A stretch of 64,000 nucleotides of DNA from CAZKBP01 sp964551015. Its GTDB lineage: Bacteria > Bacteroidota > Bacteroidia > Cytophagales > Microscillaceae. The position numbers and the translations under genes are program-made. Location: NCBI GenBank assembly GCA_964551015.1, contig CAZKBP010000016.1, forward strand, positions 1 through 64,000, written 5' to 3'. Positions 53,041-61,436 of this stretch are shown here, piece after piece (positions within the stretch are counted from its first letter, which is position 1; the number at the start of each line of letters is the position of its first letter). The notes beneath the pieces were generated by a model, which made no database searches, was not told the origin of the DNA, and worked only from the letters and a program-made list of their open reading frames with translations.

Positions 53041-54888
53041 TTACTTCACCTTGTATACGTTATTTGCTCGCTCTACATCGGCCATTCTCTGGCTCGGATC
53101 AATTTCTATTTGGGAAATTTCTGCACTAGGGCGATTGATTTCTAGTTCATATTCAGGATAGACCCAAGGCCAATCTGGCTTGACAATCCGCTCTACTGCT
53201 TGATCCTGATGGGGCTTCTCTCCTCGCATGATGCGCAGTGGGATGTAATACAATTCTTGGGTTCCATCCTGATAAGTTACCATCACCTCCAAGGGCATGG
53301 GCATTTTTCCCACTCTTTCTAGGGTAACGAGTGCTTGTTTTTTCTTACCTTCCACTTTTGCAATACCATAGTCAATGGTATGGGTAGTTTGTACAAAATA
53401 CTCTTTGTACCAATCTAATTCCAATCCAGAGACTTTTTCCATGACCCTAAAAAAATCATTGGCATTGGGGTGTTTGAATTTCCAAGTATCAAAATAGCGA
53501 AGCATGCCCTTGGCTAGGTTTTCTTCTCCGATCACGTATCCTAATTGCGCCAGCAGAACGGCACCCTTCGAGTAAGCGGCTGTACCGTAGGCGGCATTCG
53601 TGTTAAAATGGTCAGCGTGCGTACTCAAAGGCTCTTCTAGTCCTCGCTCTGCGATGGCAAAATAGCCCCGGTAATTTCCCTGTACCGGGTCGCCTTCTCT
53701 CTCAAACAAGTGCGCCATCGTCAAGGCACTGGCGTAGGTCGTGAATCCCTCATCCATCCAGGCATATAAGCTTTCATTCGAGGCTAACACGCCTTGGAAC
53801 CAGCTATGAATTAGCTCGTGTACCGTAACGCCTACGAAACTTCCCAGCGAGCGATCTCCAGTTACCAGCGTAGCCATGGGGTATTCCATTCCCCCGTCGC
53901 CACCTTGTACCACGGAGTATTTTTCATAAGGATATTTACCAAAATTTTTGCTCATAAATTGGAAAGCCTTGACGATATAGCTTTGCCCCTCTTTCCAGCT
54001 TTTAGCATAGCCTTTATCGTCCTGATAGAAAAAATGCAAGGCCGGTCCCTCTGGAACCTGTACGATATCGTGGGTGTAATCAGGGTCTGCCGCCCACATG
54101 AAATCGTGTACTTGATCCGCTTTAAAGTGCCAAGTCAATTTGGGTGAATTGGGTCGTTTGATAGCTTGCTCAGCAGGATAGCCGTGCCCGATTTGTTCAG
54201 GGTTTTGCAGATAACCCGTAGAAGCCACTACGTACGAGGAATCTATTTTGATTTTGACATCAAAGCTCCCCCATACGCCGTGGAACTCACGTGCGATATA
54301 GGGATTGGCGTGCCAGCCTTGGTAATCATATTCGCATATTTTGGGATACCATTGCGACATGGAGTAGGCAATACCTTCACGGCTGTTCCTCCCAGAACGG
54401 CGAATCTGAATCGGCACTTGCCCCTCGAACTCCATTTTAAAGACAGTTGATTGTTGGGGAAGAATAGGCTCAGCCAATTTGACCTCCAAGATCGTTCCCA
54501 CTACCTTGTATGCTAATGATTTGCCATCCTGAGAGAGGGCTTTGATTTTTTGGTAGCCCACCTCTTCGGGACTTAGTTTGGAAATCCGATCTCCTACTCG
54601 GCGGTCAGGATCGGGCAGATTCAACGATCTGACATCCATCATGCTTCCCGGCTGAAAAGCATTGAAATATAAATGATAGAAAACCCGCTCGAGCGTATCT
54701 GGGGAGTTATTGTAATACGTCAGTTCTTGATTTCCTGTAAATTGATGGCTCTTCACATCTAGGCCGATCTCCATCTGGTAAGCAACTTTTTGCTGCCAAC
54801 GCTCAGCTGTTTGCGCGTTGAGTGCTTGGGTAAATAAGAATAAGATCAGACAAACAGCCCAACTTCCATATAAAATCCGGTTTTTCAT
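53041..54888 (-). CDS. M1 family zinc metallopeptidase, exported
   Basis: A second M1 enzyme, 615 residues, with a signal peptide (about 1-25, LNAQ). The zinc motif is HELIH near residue 358, followed by the Glu ligand in WMDEGFTTY near 378. The exopeptidase motif appears as GGMEYPMA. It has the beta-sandwich N-terminus and a shortened C-terminus as in other Bacteroidota secreted M1 proteins. It is only distantly similar to the one at 9530. It probably acts on peptides in the periplasm or at the surface. It has its own terminator. Confidence 0.92.
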   Translation of the reverse strand: MKNRILYGSWAVCLILFLFTQALNAQTAERWQQKVAYQMEIGLDVKSHQFTGNQELTYYNNSPDTLERVFYHLYFNAFQPGSMMDVRSLNLPDPDRRVGDRISKLSPEEVGYQKIKALSQDGKSLAYKVVGTILEVKLAEPILPQQSTVFKMEFEGQVPIQIRRSGRNSREGIAYSMSQWYPKICEYDYQGWHANPYIAREFHGVWGSFDVKIKIDSSYVVASTGYLQNPEQIGHGYPAEQAIKRPNSPKLTWHFKADQVHDFMWAADPDYTHDIVQVPEGPALHFFYQDDKGYAKSWKEGQSYIVKAFQFMSKNFGKYPYEKYSVVQGGDGGMEYPMATLVTGDRSLGSFVGVTVHELIHSWFQGVLASNESLYAWMDEGFTTYASALTMAHLFEREGDPVQGNYRGYFAIAERGLEEPLSTHADHFNTNAAYGTAAYSKGAVLLAQLGYVIGEENLAKGMLRYFDTWKFKHPNANDFFRVMEKVSGLELDWYKEYFVQTTHTIDYGIAKVEGKKKQALVTLERVGKMPMPLEVMVTYQDGTQELYYIPLRIMRGEKPHQDQAVERIVKPDWPWVYPEYELEINRPSAEISQIEIDPSQRMADVERANNVYKVK

Positions 54889-55002
54889 GTAGTTTAAGGG
54901 TTTAAAAATAAGATCAAAAACAGGCTCAAGTTTAGGTATTTTTTTTTAGAATCACAGGGTAAACCTCAGACTTGCCTTTTTTTAAAAAAAACACGAAGGC
55001 TC

Positions 55003-55031
55003 AAAAAAAAGCCGGACAAGGCGTCCGGCTT
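55003..55031 (-). terminator. Intrinsic terminator after PcfJ-like gene
   Basis: GCCGGAC (55011-55017) pairs with GTCCGGC (55023-55029); on the minus strand it is followed by TTTTTTTT (55003-55010). It lies about 57 bp beyond the stop at 55088. Confidence 0.9.
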
Positions 55032-55087
55032 CTAGGTGAGCATAGCTGATCAGGGGAACTTGCTGGTCATACTTCTTCTCCTCGGCA

Positions 55088-56422
55088 TTAGAAATGAAGC
55101 CATTTGGATAATTTCAGGTTGCTTTCTGCCGCCCAGCGACGGATAATCTCCTGAGCCTTGAGCGTAGGAAAAGCATTATACTTGCCTCGTGCCTGTACAA
55201 TTTGGAAATTTTTATCCATCTCGATCGTTACCAGTCTTTGTGTCCCTTGAAAAATATCCTTCTGGGTCAAAGACCAGATAGAGCAATTGCCTTTCGTACA
55301 AGCATAAGCATAGCCTGCCACACAGTGCTTCATCGCTTGCCCTTCTATTCCCAGCTCATCTACGGTCAAGAGCTGACGAATCTGGTAAATACGTTCGTCG
55401 TATTTGCCCTGATGTTCTACCAACTCGAAATCCATCACATCCGCTGGTAGCCAGGTAATTCCCTGCAATTGATGGCGTTCACGGTTCAGGATACGGTGCC
55501 ATTCTTCCACTTGACGAAGCAAAGCGGTTAGCGTACGCCCCTTCATGCTGAAATCTGGTTGGGGTGGCACGACTTCCTCGATTTGTCCACGTCCTAAAAC
55601 CACTCTTCTACGCAAAAACTTTTGATAACGAATATAATCCACGAGAGGATTGATTTGCGCGTAGTCCATCGCGGTTTGATTCGCTAAGAACTGTAAGAAA
55701 GTAGCCCAGAACTCTTCGTGCTCCAGTCTTCTACCCAAGCGAGTAGCATTTACGTGGCTTACCAAGTTTTTACTTCCACCCATACCCATGATCTGGCCGT
55801 AGCGGAAAGCTTCTACGATGCTATAATCCGCGGGAGCTTTGAGAAAATGGTGCGCCATTTTTTTGGTCAAGGGCACCGGCAAATGCTCCGCCTTGCGAAT
55901 ATTCCCCCCACGACCAATGTGAATAAACCAAGCTGCTTCCGTAGTTTTATTTTTGTAAAAAGCCTCATCCAAAAAGACAGGGACTTCGTAACGAGCCAGC
56001 AAGAATCTCAATAAATGAGAAAACTGACGGTTGCGGTTACGGCTACGAGGACTCCACTCGGATAAAGGGCGAATAAATTTTTCTCCATAAAGAGATAAAG
56101 TATACAACCCGTTTACAATGTCCGCGTCTTCTAGCAAGCTCTCTCCCTTCTGCTCAACCAGACGCTGGAGCAATTGATAGAAATTATTTTTCTGTTCAGC
56201 ATCCGCATTGATATCGCCAGCTCCTTGTAGAATTTGGGCAATTTTCTCGTGGCCCGATCCTTCCGGAAGCCGATCATAGGGCATTTCTCCCTCCCAAAAA
56301 GCCTGAAGTTGATAGGCGGTCTTTTTATATACTTTCTTGCTATCTCTCAGGCTCTGCAAAAGCACTTGCTGACGTTCTTTTTCTTTTATTTTTTTAATTT
56401 TTAATTTAGACGACTTTCCCAT
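55088..56422 (-). CDS. PcfJ-domain protein, copy 1
   Basis: A 444-residue cytoplasmic protein. After a very basic N-terminus (MGKSSKLKIKKIKEKERQQ) comes a helical region sharing NIRKAEHLPVPLTKKMAHHFL with the neighbouring copy. Near residue 360 is the PcfJ-type motif AMKHCVAGYAYACTKGNCSIWSL, with conserved His and Cys residues, first named from a conjugative plasmid protein. The function of PcfJ-domain proteins is unknown. Unlike plasmid pcfJ this gene has no conjugation neighbours. I chose the ATG at 56422; the frame extends 16 codons further but that part is not conserved in the copy at 56495. Confidence 0.82.
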   Translation of the reverse strand: MGKSSKLKIKKIKEKERQQVLLQSLRDSKKVYKKTAYQLQAFWEGEMPYDRLPEGSGHEKIAQILQGAGDINADAEQKNNFYQLLQRLVEQKGESLLEDADIVNGLYTLSLYGEKFIRPLSEWSPRSRNRNRQFSHLLRFLLARYEVPVFLDEAFYKNKTTEAAWFIHIGRGGNIRKAEHLPVPLTKKMAHHFLKAPADYSIVEAFRYGQIMGMGGSKNLVSHVNATRLGRRLEHEEFWATFLQFLANQTAMDYAQINPLVDYIRYQKFLRRRVVLGRGQIEEVVPPQPDFSMKGRTLTALLRQVEEWHRILNRERHQLQGITWLPADVMDFELVEHQGKYDERIYQIRQLLTVDELGIEGQAMKHCVAGYAYACTKGNCSIWSLTQKDIFQGTQRLVTIEMDKNFQIVQARGKYNAFPTLKAQEIIRRWAAESNLKLSKWLHF

Positions 56423-56494
56423 TGTTTTTTCAGTGAAAACAAGTGAAAAAGGTGAGCCCAAGGAAAGCACCCAAACTTACCTTTCCTAACTTGT

Positions 56495-57820
56495 TTAGTT
56501 ATTGAGATATTCAGAGATTTTTAATTGACAGTCAGATACCCATCGTTTGAGGATATTCATTTCCTCTTTGTGAGGGCGACGATTGTTTTTGCCCAATGCC
56601 TGCTGAATTTCCAGATTTTGGTCTAGTTCAATCGTGAGCAGGCGGATTTCCTGCCCTTCTTCATTGCTCATCTTCAAAGACCAGATAGAGCATTCACCTT
56701 GCACACAATTGCTCACATAACTTGCCACACAGTGTCGCATTTTACTGCCTTCTTGCTCCAGCTCGTGGCTAGTGAGTAATTGTTGAACTCGGTAGGTGCG
56801 GACTCCTGTCTCAGTTTCTACCTCGTAGATCGCATTTCCAATCTCGTAAGGACGCCATTGAATATGCAGATTACCCAGACGATCAATTCTTTTGGAAATA
56901 GCTCTCCAGATAGAATTGAGGGTACGTCCTTTGACGCTGAAGTCAGGATTTTCTGCTGGTAGCTCTATAAAATAGCCATCCAAGTACTTAGAAATACCAA
57001 ACTTCTGGCTTTGGATGTACTCAATGACCGGATTGATCTGTATATAATCCTCACAATCGCTATTGATCAAAAAGTGAATCACTGATTCCCAAAAAGCATT
57101 ATGCACAAGGCTTTCACCCAAGCGGCTGGAAACAACTGCCTTGGCCAGTTTCTTGGAACCGCCCATTCCTAGCACTTGCCCACGGCGAAAAGCCTCAATT
57201 AGCTGATAATGAGAAGGGCTTTGCAAGAAATGATGCGCCATCTTTTTGGTCATCGGAATGGGTAAATTCCGAGCCTTGCGAATGTTCTTGCCTTGTCCAA
57301 TCTCGATAAACCAAAGCTGCTCTGCATCTGAGCCTTCGTACCATACCTTATCTAAGAAGGTCGGCACGGCATATTGGGCTAACAAATGCCTGCTTAGAGT
57401 AGCTAATAATCGTTCAACTTTACGCCCTCGGGGCTTCCAGCTATCAATATCTCTGATCCAGAAGGCTTTGAAGCGAGCAATGTTCTTTAGAATACGGATG
57501 GCTTTTCCATCTGCCACGACCTGCTGTGCTTTGTTTTGCATCAAAGCAATGATGATCCTGATAAAAGCCTTGCGGTTCGGTTTGTATTTATTACAACCCT
57601 CAACCTCTAGGGGCCATTCGTATTCCAAAATATAAGCTAATTCTCGCCAGCCCGAATTAGGTTGTAAGCGATAATAGGGTACTTTTCCCTGTAAAATTTG
57701 ATTCAACAGCCGAAAATCATTCTTATGCTTGTGCTTTGCTTTTTGTAAGACTTCTTGCCAAGCTTTTTCTTTAAGTCTTTCTTTTCGCTTTTTACGCTGT
57801 AATTTGGATAATTTCTTCAT
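56495..57820 (-). CDS. PcfJ-domain protein, copy 2
   Basis: A 441-residue paralogue of the preceding protein. It has a basic N-terminus (MKKLSKLQRKKRKERLK), the shared NIRKARNLPIPMTKKMAHHFLQ block near residue 180, and the PcfJ motif KMRHCVASYVSNCVQGECSIWSL near residue 360. The two genes are 72 bp apart on one strand and are clearly an old tandem duplication, with moderate divergence. Their cytoplasmic, basic, Cys/His-containing character would suit nucleic acid binding, but this is inference. Confidence 0.82.
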   Translation of the reverse strand: MKKLSKLQRKKRKERLKEKAWQEVLQKAKHKHKNDFRLLNQILQGKVPYYRLQPNSGWRELAYILEYEWPLEVEGCNKYKPNRKAFIRIIIALMQNKAQQVVADGKAIRILKNIARFKAFWIRDIDSWKPRGRKVERLLATLSRHLLAQYAVPTFLDKVWYEGSDAEQLWFIEIGQGKNIRKARNLPIPMTKKMAHHFLQSPSHYQLIEAFRRGQVLGMGGSKKLAKAVVSSRLGESLVHNAFWESVIHFLINSDCEDYIQINPVIEYIQSQKFGISKYLDGYFIELPAENPDFSVKGRTLNSIWRAISKRIDRLGNLHIQWRPYEIGNAIYEVETETGVRTYRVQQLLTSHELEQEGSKMRHCVASYVSNCVQGECSIWSLKMSNEEGQEIRLLTIELDQNLEIQQALGKNNRRPHKEEMNILKRWVSDCQLKISEYLNN

Positions 57821-58136
57821 GGTTCCAAGCTTGTTTTTTTGTGTGCAGACATAGCAATCCTGTGCAAAACCGGGTATACTTTTTTTTGAGAAAAGGCTCC
57901 GAGCGGTTTTGAGCTAGCTTATGTCTTGTTAGGACAATAGAAAATCACCCTATCTTTGAGATAGGTCAGCAAGCAGCACCCTAAGCGCCATCCAAAAAAG
58001 AGTACTGGTCTTTGGTTTTCTGCTAACAGAGCGGCAAAAGACCGTCTCGTTTTCATCCGGCTCGGCTGAAAAACGGCGAATTACAAATTGCGAATTACAG
58101 ATTATAAGAATCTGGTTGTCAGAAGCTAACCTAGGT
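57821..58136. other. Intergenic region, promoter of PcfJ pair expected
   Basis: A 316-bp gap. A small perfect hairpin, CCTATCT-TTG-AGATAGG (57949-57965), contains TATCTTTG on the plus strand, which matches the -7 consensus but faces away from the PcfJ genes. No gene is seen. Confidence 0.35.
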
Positions 58137-58502
58137 TTAACCTAGCTTTTTGTCAATGATTTTCACCATTTCGTCAAAGCCCTGAGTAGAATTAAGCATA
58201 CCAAATACTTGTTTGCCCCGATAAGTCATGAGGATCATTTGTCCTGTTTCTTGATGAGGCGCAATGGCATTTTCAATCCCCAATGCCTTGGCTAGTAGTT
58301 CAGATTGATGCTTGGTGCTACTATTGGTGGCATCTAATGTAACAAAGAGTACCTCCTGACCATCAAAGCGATTCTTGAGATCTTCGTAAGTCTCGCTCAG
58401 CAGATGGCTTTCGCTACACCAATCGGCGTAAATGTTGACAGCAATGACTTTGGTGGCCGTATGCCTACGAGTTTGAGGTTTGTTAAAGAGCGTGATCATC
58501 AT
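58137..58502 (-). CDS. Thioredoxin-fold protein with single active-site cysteine
   Basis: A 121-residue protein with the thioredoxin beta-alpha-beta start AVNIYADWCSES. The usual WCxxC is WCSES: Cys29 is present and the second cysteine is replaced by Ser32. Such monothiol forms cannot reduce disulfides by the normal dithiol route and may act as binding or mixed-disulfide proteins. No signal peptide is present. It lies downstream of a strong minus-strand promoter and a 48-codon ORF at 58692-58838. Confidence 0.8.
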   Translation of the reverse strand: MMITLFNKPQTRRHTATKVIAVNIYADWCSESHLLSETYEDLKNRFDGQEVLFVTLDATNSSTKHQSELLAKALGIENAIAPHQETGQMILMTYRGKQVFGMLNSTQGFDEMVKIIDKKLG

Positions 58503-58561
58503 CTAGTTTGTGTTAGTCGTATACAAGCATTCAGGAGCAAAAAGCATCCTGTTTGATCGTA

Positions 58562-58575
58562 GATGCCGAAGCATC
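58562..58575 (-). other. Small UUCG-type hairpin in leader
   Basis: On the minus strand GATGC-TTCG-GCATC forms a stable tetraloop hairpin about 60 bp before the thioredoxin-like ATG. It may be part of a structured leader. Confidence 0.35.
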
Positions 58576-58691
58576 GGATGAAGGCTCAGTCAGCATTATC
58601 AAACGATAAGATTGATCGTGGAACTGAGTTTGAGAGTCGGATTTGGCTTTACACAAGAAACCTCAATTGGAGGTGGGTTTCGGGAGATGAC

Positions 58692-58838
58692 TTAGATCTG
58701 TGTTAGATGTAAGGGGTAGATTTTGGATTTTCCTTTTCTTCTGACACACCCGAAACCCCAAATACCATCAAAGCTCATCTCCGTACCAAGGATTAGAGTT
58801 TGTTTGAATGGGCGGTGGTGTTGTTCAAAGCGTCTCAT
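58692..58838 (-). CDS. Candidate small ORF, 48 residues
   Basis: The ORF starts MRRFEQHHRPFKQTLILG, includes FDGIWGFGCVRRKGKSK, and ends with TAA. It lies about 31 nt after the transcription start predicted from the promoter at 58876-58908 and 189 bp before the thioredoxin-like gene. It matches no family I know. Its placement suits a leader peptide or small gene, but there is no sign of conservation to rely on. Confidence 0.35.
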   Translation of the reverse strand: MRRFEQHHRPFKQTLILGTEMSFDGIWGFGCVRRKGKSKIYPLHLTQI

Positions 58839-58875
58839 TAGAAAAGTGATTTGAAGGTTTGTATTAACTACTCCG

Positions 58876-58908
58876 CAAATGTACAAAGATTTGTTGCACA
58901 AAAGCAAA
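58876..58908 (-). promoter_or_regulatory. Strong Bacteroidota promoter, minus strand
   Basis: On the minus strand TTTG (complement of 58905-58908) and TACATTTG (complement of 58876-58883) are separated by 21 bases. The -7 box is an exact match followed by CGG. Transcription should start near 58869 and run towards the small ORF and the thioredoxin-like gene. Confidence 0.65.
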
Positions 58909-59076
58909 TAAAATGAGGGTACAGAGGGATTTTGTATTTAGACTAATTACAACTTAATCCTATCTACAAAATTAGTAAGAAGTGAGTATAAAAAAGAGTC
59001 ACGAATGACAGTAAAGAAAGTTGCTTGGTTTTTTAATTAAAAGCTTATTATCAGGTAAATAATAGTATCTGATTGC

Positions 59077-59895
59077 TCAATAGCTTTCTTTTTCATTGGG
59101 AAAGGTCTTTCCACGTACATCTTTTACATAATTTTGGATCGCATCGGTCATGACTTGATGAATATCAGCATAACGTCTTAAAAATCTTGGATTGAAATCT
59201 TGGTTAATGCCCAGCATATCGTGTAAAACAAGAATTTGCCCGTCCACATCAGAGCCCGCTCCAATGCCAATGATCGGAATATCCACGGTTTCGGCTACCT
59301 TTTTGGCGAGTTTGGCAGGAATTTTTTCTAAAACAATCCCAAAACAACCACAATCTTCTAGCATCTGGGCATCTTCAATCAAGCGAGCTGCTTCCTGTTC
59401 TTCTCTGGCTCTCACCACGTAAGTTCCAAACTTGTAAATAGACTGTGGAGTTAGCCCCAAATGCCCCATTACGGGTACTCCCGAGCTAAGTACGCGAATG
59501 ACTGACTCTTTGATTTCTCGTCCCCCTTCCATTTTGATGGCGTGCGCACCAGACTCTTTCATAATACGAATGGTAGAACGCAAAGCCTCCGAAGAATTAC
59601 CCTGATAGGCTCCAAAGGGCAAATCTACCACGACCAAGGCTCGCCTTACTGCTCTAACCACGGAAGAAGCATGGTAGATCATATGGTCCAAAGTGATGGG
59701 CAGGGTAGTTTCGTGACCAGCCATGACATTAGAAGCGGAATCTCCTACCAAAATCGCATCTATTCCAGCTCCGTCTACAATTTTAGCCAGAGAAAAATCA
59801 TAAGCGGTGAGCATAGAGATTTTCTCTCCTCGCCCTTTCATCTCTTGGAGCGTATGGGTGGTCACTCTTTTTAATTCGGAAGCATAGTTTGACAT
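59077..59895 (-). CDS. panB: 3-methyl-2-oxobutanoate hydroxymethyltransferase
   Basis: PanB makes ketopantoate from alpha-ketoisovalerate and methylene-THF, the first step of pantothenate synthesis. With the ATG at 59895 the protein has 272 residues, near the usual 264. Key segments are MLTAYDFSLAKIVDGAGID, VGDSASNVMAGHETTLPIT (substrate and metal region), MEGGREIKESVIR, MGHLGLTPQS and IPIIGIGAGSDVDGQ. The frame extends 7 codons to a TTG at 59916. No other pantothenate gene is adjacent; a folate link to glyA is only by pathway. Confidence 0.95.
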   Translation of the reverse strand: MSNYASELKRVTTHTLQEMKGRGEKISMLTAYDFSLAKIVDGAGIDAILVGDSASNVMAGHETTLPITLDHMIYHASSVVRAVRRALVVVDLPFGAYQGNSSEALRSTIRIMKESGAHAIKMEGGREIKESVIRVLSSGVPVMGHLGLTPQSIYKFGTYVVRAREEQEAARLIEDAQMLEDCGCFGIVLEKIPAKLAKKVAETVDIPIIGIGAGSDVDGQILVLHDMLGINQDFNPRFLRRYADIHQVMTDAIQNYVKDVRGKTFPNEKESY

Positions 59896-60048
59896 ATTCT
59901 TAATATTAGTCTTCAAAAATTAAGTATGCTCAACGATGAAGGGATGAGCCTTCTGTAAATTTATAGATAAAAACGAATTAAAAAAATGGAGAGGTACTTT
60001 AAGAGAGGGTTCGAATTACGTACGAATGGTTGGGCATTCCTTTTTTTT

Positions 60049-60081
60049 AAACCTAGCAGGTCTTTCCAACCTGCTAGGTTT
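60049..60081. repeat. Long perfect palindrome after the OYE gene
   Basis: AAACCTAGCAGGT (60049-60061) pairs perfectly with ACCTGCTAGGTTT (60069-60081) around a 7-nt loop. It lies 7 bp beyond the stop at 60088. The T run is on the wrong side for minus-strand termination, so it may be either a weak terminator or a dispersed palindromic element. Confidence 0.5.
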
Positions 60082-60087
60082 TGAAGG

Positions 60088-61194
60088 TTAAGCTTTGGTT
60101 TCTTCTAAAAAAGGATAATCTGTGTAGCCTTTCTCGCCGGGCGTGTAGAAAGTACTTTGATCTGGATCATTGAGTGAAGCATCTTGCTTCATTCGGGTTA
60201 CTAAGTCTGGGTTGGCTAGAAAAGGACGCCCGAAAGCCACCAAATGTCCCAGACCTTCTTGCAAATGTTTTTCGGCTTTCTCCTTATCATACCCCCCCGA
60301 GATGATAATATTACCGCCGAAAGCATCTCGGACCGTTTCTTTGATCTGCTGGGGAACTTCGGGCGCACCCATGGTAGAGTGGTCAACTAAATGGACATAG
60401 ACGACGCCTAGTTTTCCTAGTTCTTCGGCCAAGTAGCGATAAGTTTCGTCGGTTCCTTCATAGGGAAGTACATCATTGTAAGCTCCATAAGGAGAAAGAC
60501 GAATGCCTACTTTGTCTTTGCCAATGGCTTCGGCTACCTTTTGGGTGGCTTCCAAGGCAAAACGACAGCGATTTTCTACAGAACCCCCGTACTCGTCGGT
60601 TCTTTCATTAGATTTAGGGTAGATAAATTGCTCAATTAAATAACCATTCGCTCCGTGCATTTCTACTCCATCGAAGCCGGCCTCGATGGCATACTTAGCC
60701 GATTGCACATATTCCCCAATGGCTTCTTGAATCTGAGCCGTAGTCATGGCCGTGGGGGTGGGAATTTCCTGTTCTCCCTCTTGATCTGTGTACATTTTAG
60801 TGTTGGCGGGGGCGATCGCCGAGGGGGCGAGTACTTGGGCATCAGCGGGCATATTCAGAGGGTGAGAAACGCGCCCAGTGTGCATAATCTGCAAAAAGAT
60901 TTTACTTCCACCCTTGTGCACTGCCTCAGTAACTGGTTTCCACGCTTCCATCTGCGCTTGATTATACATCCCAGGAATGCGCGGATAGCCTACGCCGTTG
61001 GGGGAGGGGGCAGTACCTTCGGTAATAATCAGCCCTGCTTCGGCTCTCTGCCCATAATAAGTCGCCATAATATCGGTGGGAACATGGTCAGCGGTAGCAC
61101 GGCTTCGGGTCAAGGGAGCCATGACCACTTTATTTTTCAGTTCTAAGTTACCTAAATGAAAAGACTCGAATAAATTTTTGGAGGAATTACTCAT
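60088..61194 (-). CDS. Old Yellow Enzyme family alkene reductase (NemA-like)
   Basis: A 368-residue FMN-dependent ene-reductase that reduces activated C=C bonds with NAD(P)H. Family marks are VVMAPLTRSRA near the start, GLIITEGTAPSPNGVGYP, the HxGN-type catalytic pair region EMHGANGYLIEQFIYPKSNERTDEYGGS, RCRFALEATQKV and the FMN-binding GHLVAFGRPFLANPDL. It is closest to the NemA/N-ethylmaleimide reductase group. It stands alone, divergent from the MATE gene. Confidence 0.94.
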   Translation of the reverse strand: MSNSSKNLFESFHLGNLELKNKVVMAPLTRSRATADHVPTDIMATYYGQRAEAGLIITEGTAPSPNGVGYPRIPGMYNQAQMEAWKPVTEAVHKGGSKIFLQIMHTGRVSHPLNMPADAQVLAPSAIAPANTKMYTDQEGEQEIPTPTAMTTAQIQEAIGEYVQSAKYAIEAGFDGVEMHGANGYLIEQFIYPKSNERTDEYGGSVENRCRFALEATQKVAEAIGKDKVGIRLSPYGAYNDVLPYEGTDETYRYLAEELGKLGVVYVHLVDHSTMGAPEVPQQIKETVRDAFGGNIIISGGYDKEKAEKHLQEGLGHLVAFGRPFLANPDLVTRMKQDASLNDPDQSTFYTPGEKGYTDYPFLEETKA

Positions 61195-61406
61195 GTGATT
61201 TAGTGATTAAAAAATGGTGATAATTGGATCATTACCATTCCATAATTGCAAAAACTAAGAAAAAGTTTGGCAATAAAATGTTTTTCTCGGAGGGAGCCGT
61301 ATTTCTATTGGTTAAGAAATTGATTCTCAAATGTCCTCAATTTTAAAAACTTCTTAAATCCTCTGGAAAAAGCAACGTACACGCGGGCTGAGGCGTAAAG
61401 ATTTAG

Positions 61407-61414
61407 TACTTTTG
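61407..61414 (+). promoter_or_regulatory. -7 box of the MATE gene
   Basis: TACTTTTG matches TAnnTTTG exactly, 23 bases before the TTG start at 61437. No TTTG is found at -33. Confidence 0.45.
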
Positions 61415-61436
61415 CAAAGCTAAAACCAATAATACC

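Larger units (their letters stand above)
58503..59076. other. Long gap between panB and thioredoxin-like gene
   Basis: The 574-bp stretch holds the promoter and candidate small ORF listed separately, and otherwise only AT-rich sequence between 58909 and 59076. A long leader for the thioredoxin-like gene is possible. No tRNA or terminator with a U tract was seen. Confidence 0.4.

Noticed and set aside
57949..57965. Plus-strand promoter in TATCTTTGAGATAG
   Set aside because: No plus-strand gene follows, and the sequence is better explained as a small hairpin.
60001..60030. tRNA-like GGGTTCGAATTACG stretch
   Set aside because: It resembles a T-loop only by chance; no acceptor stem or anticodon arm can be built around it.
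60655..61146. 163-residue plus-strand frame opposite the OYE gene
   Set aside because: Antisense shadow of a strongly conserved enzyme gene.
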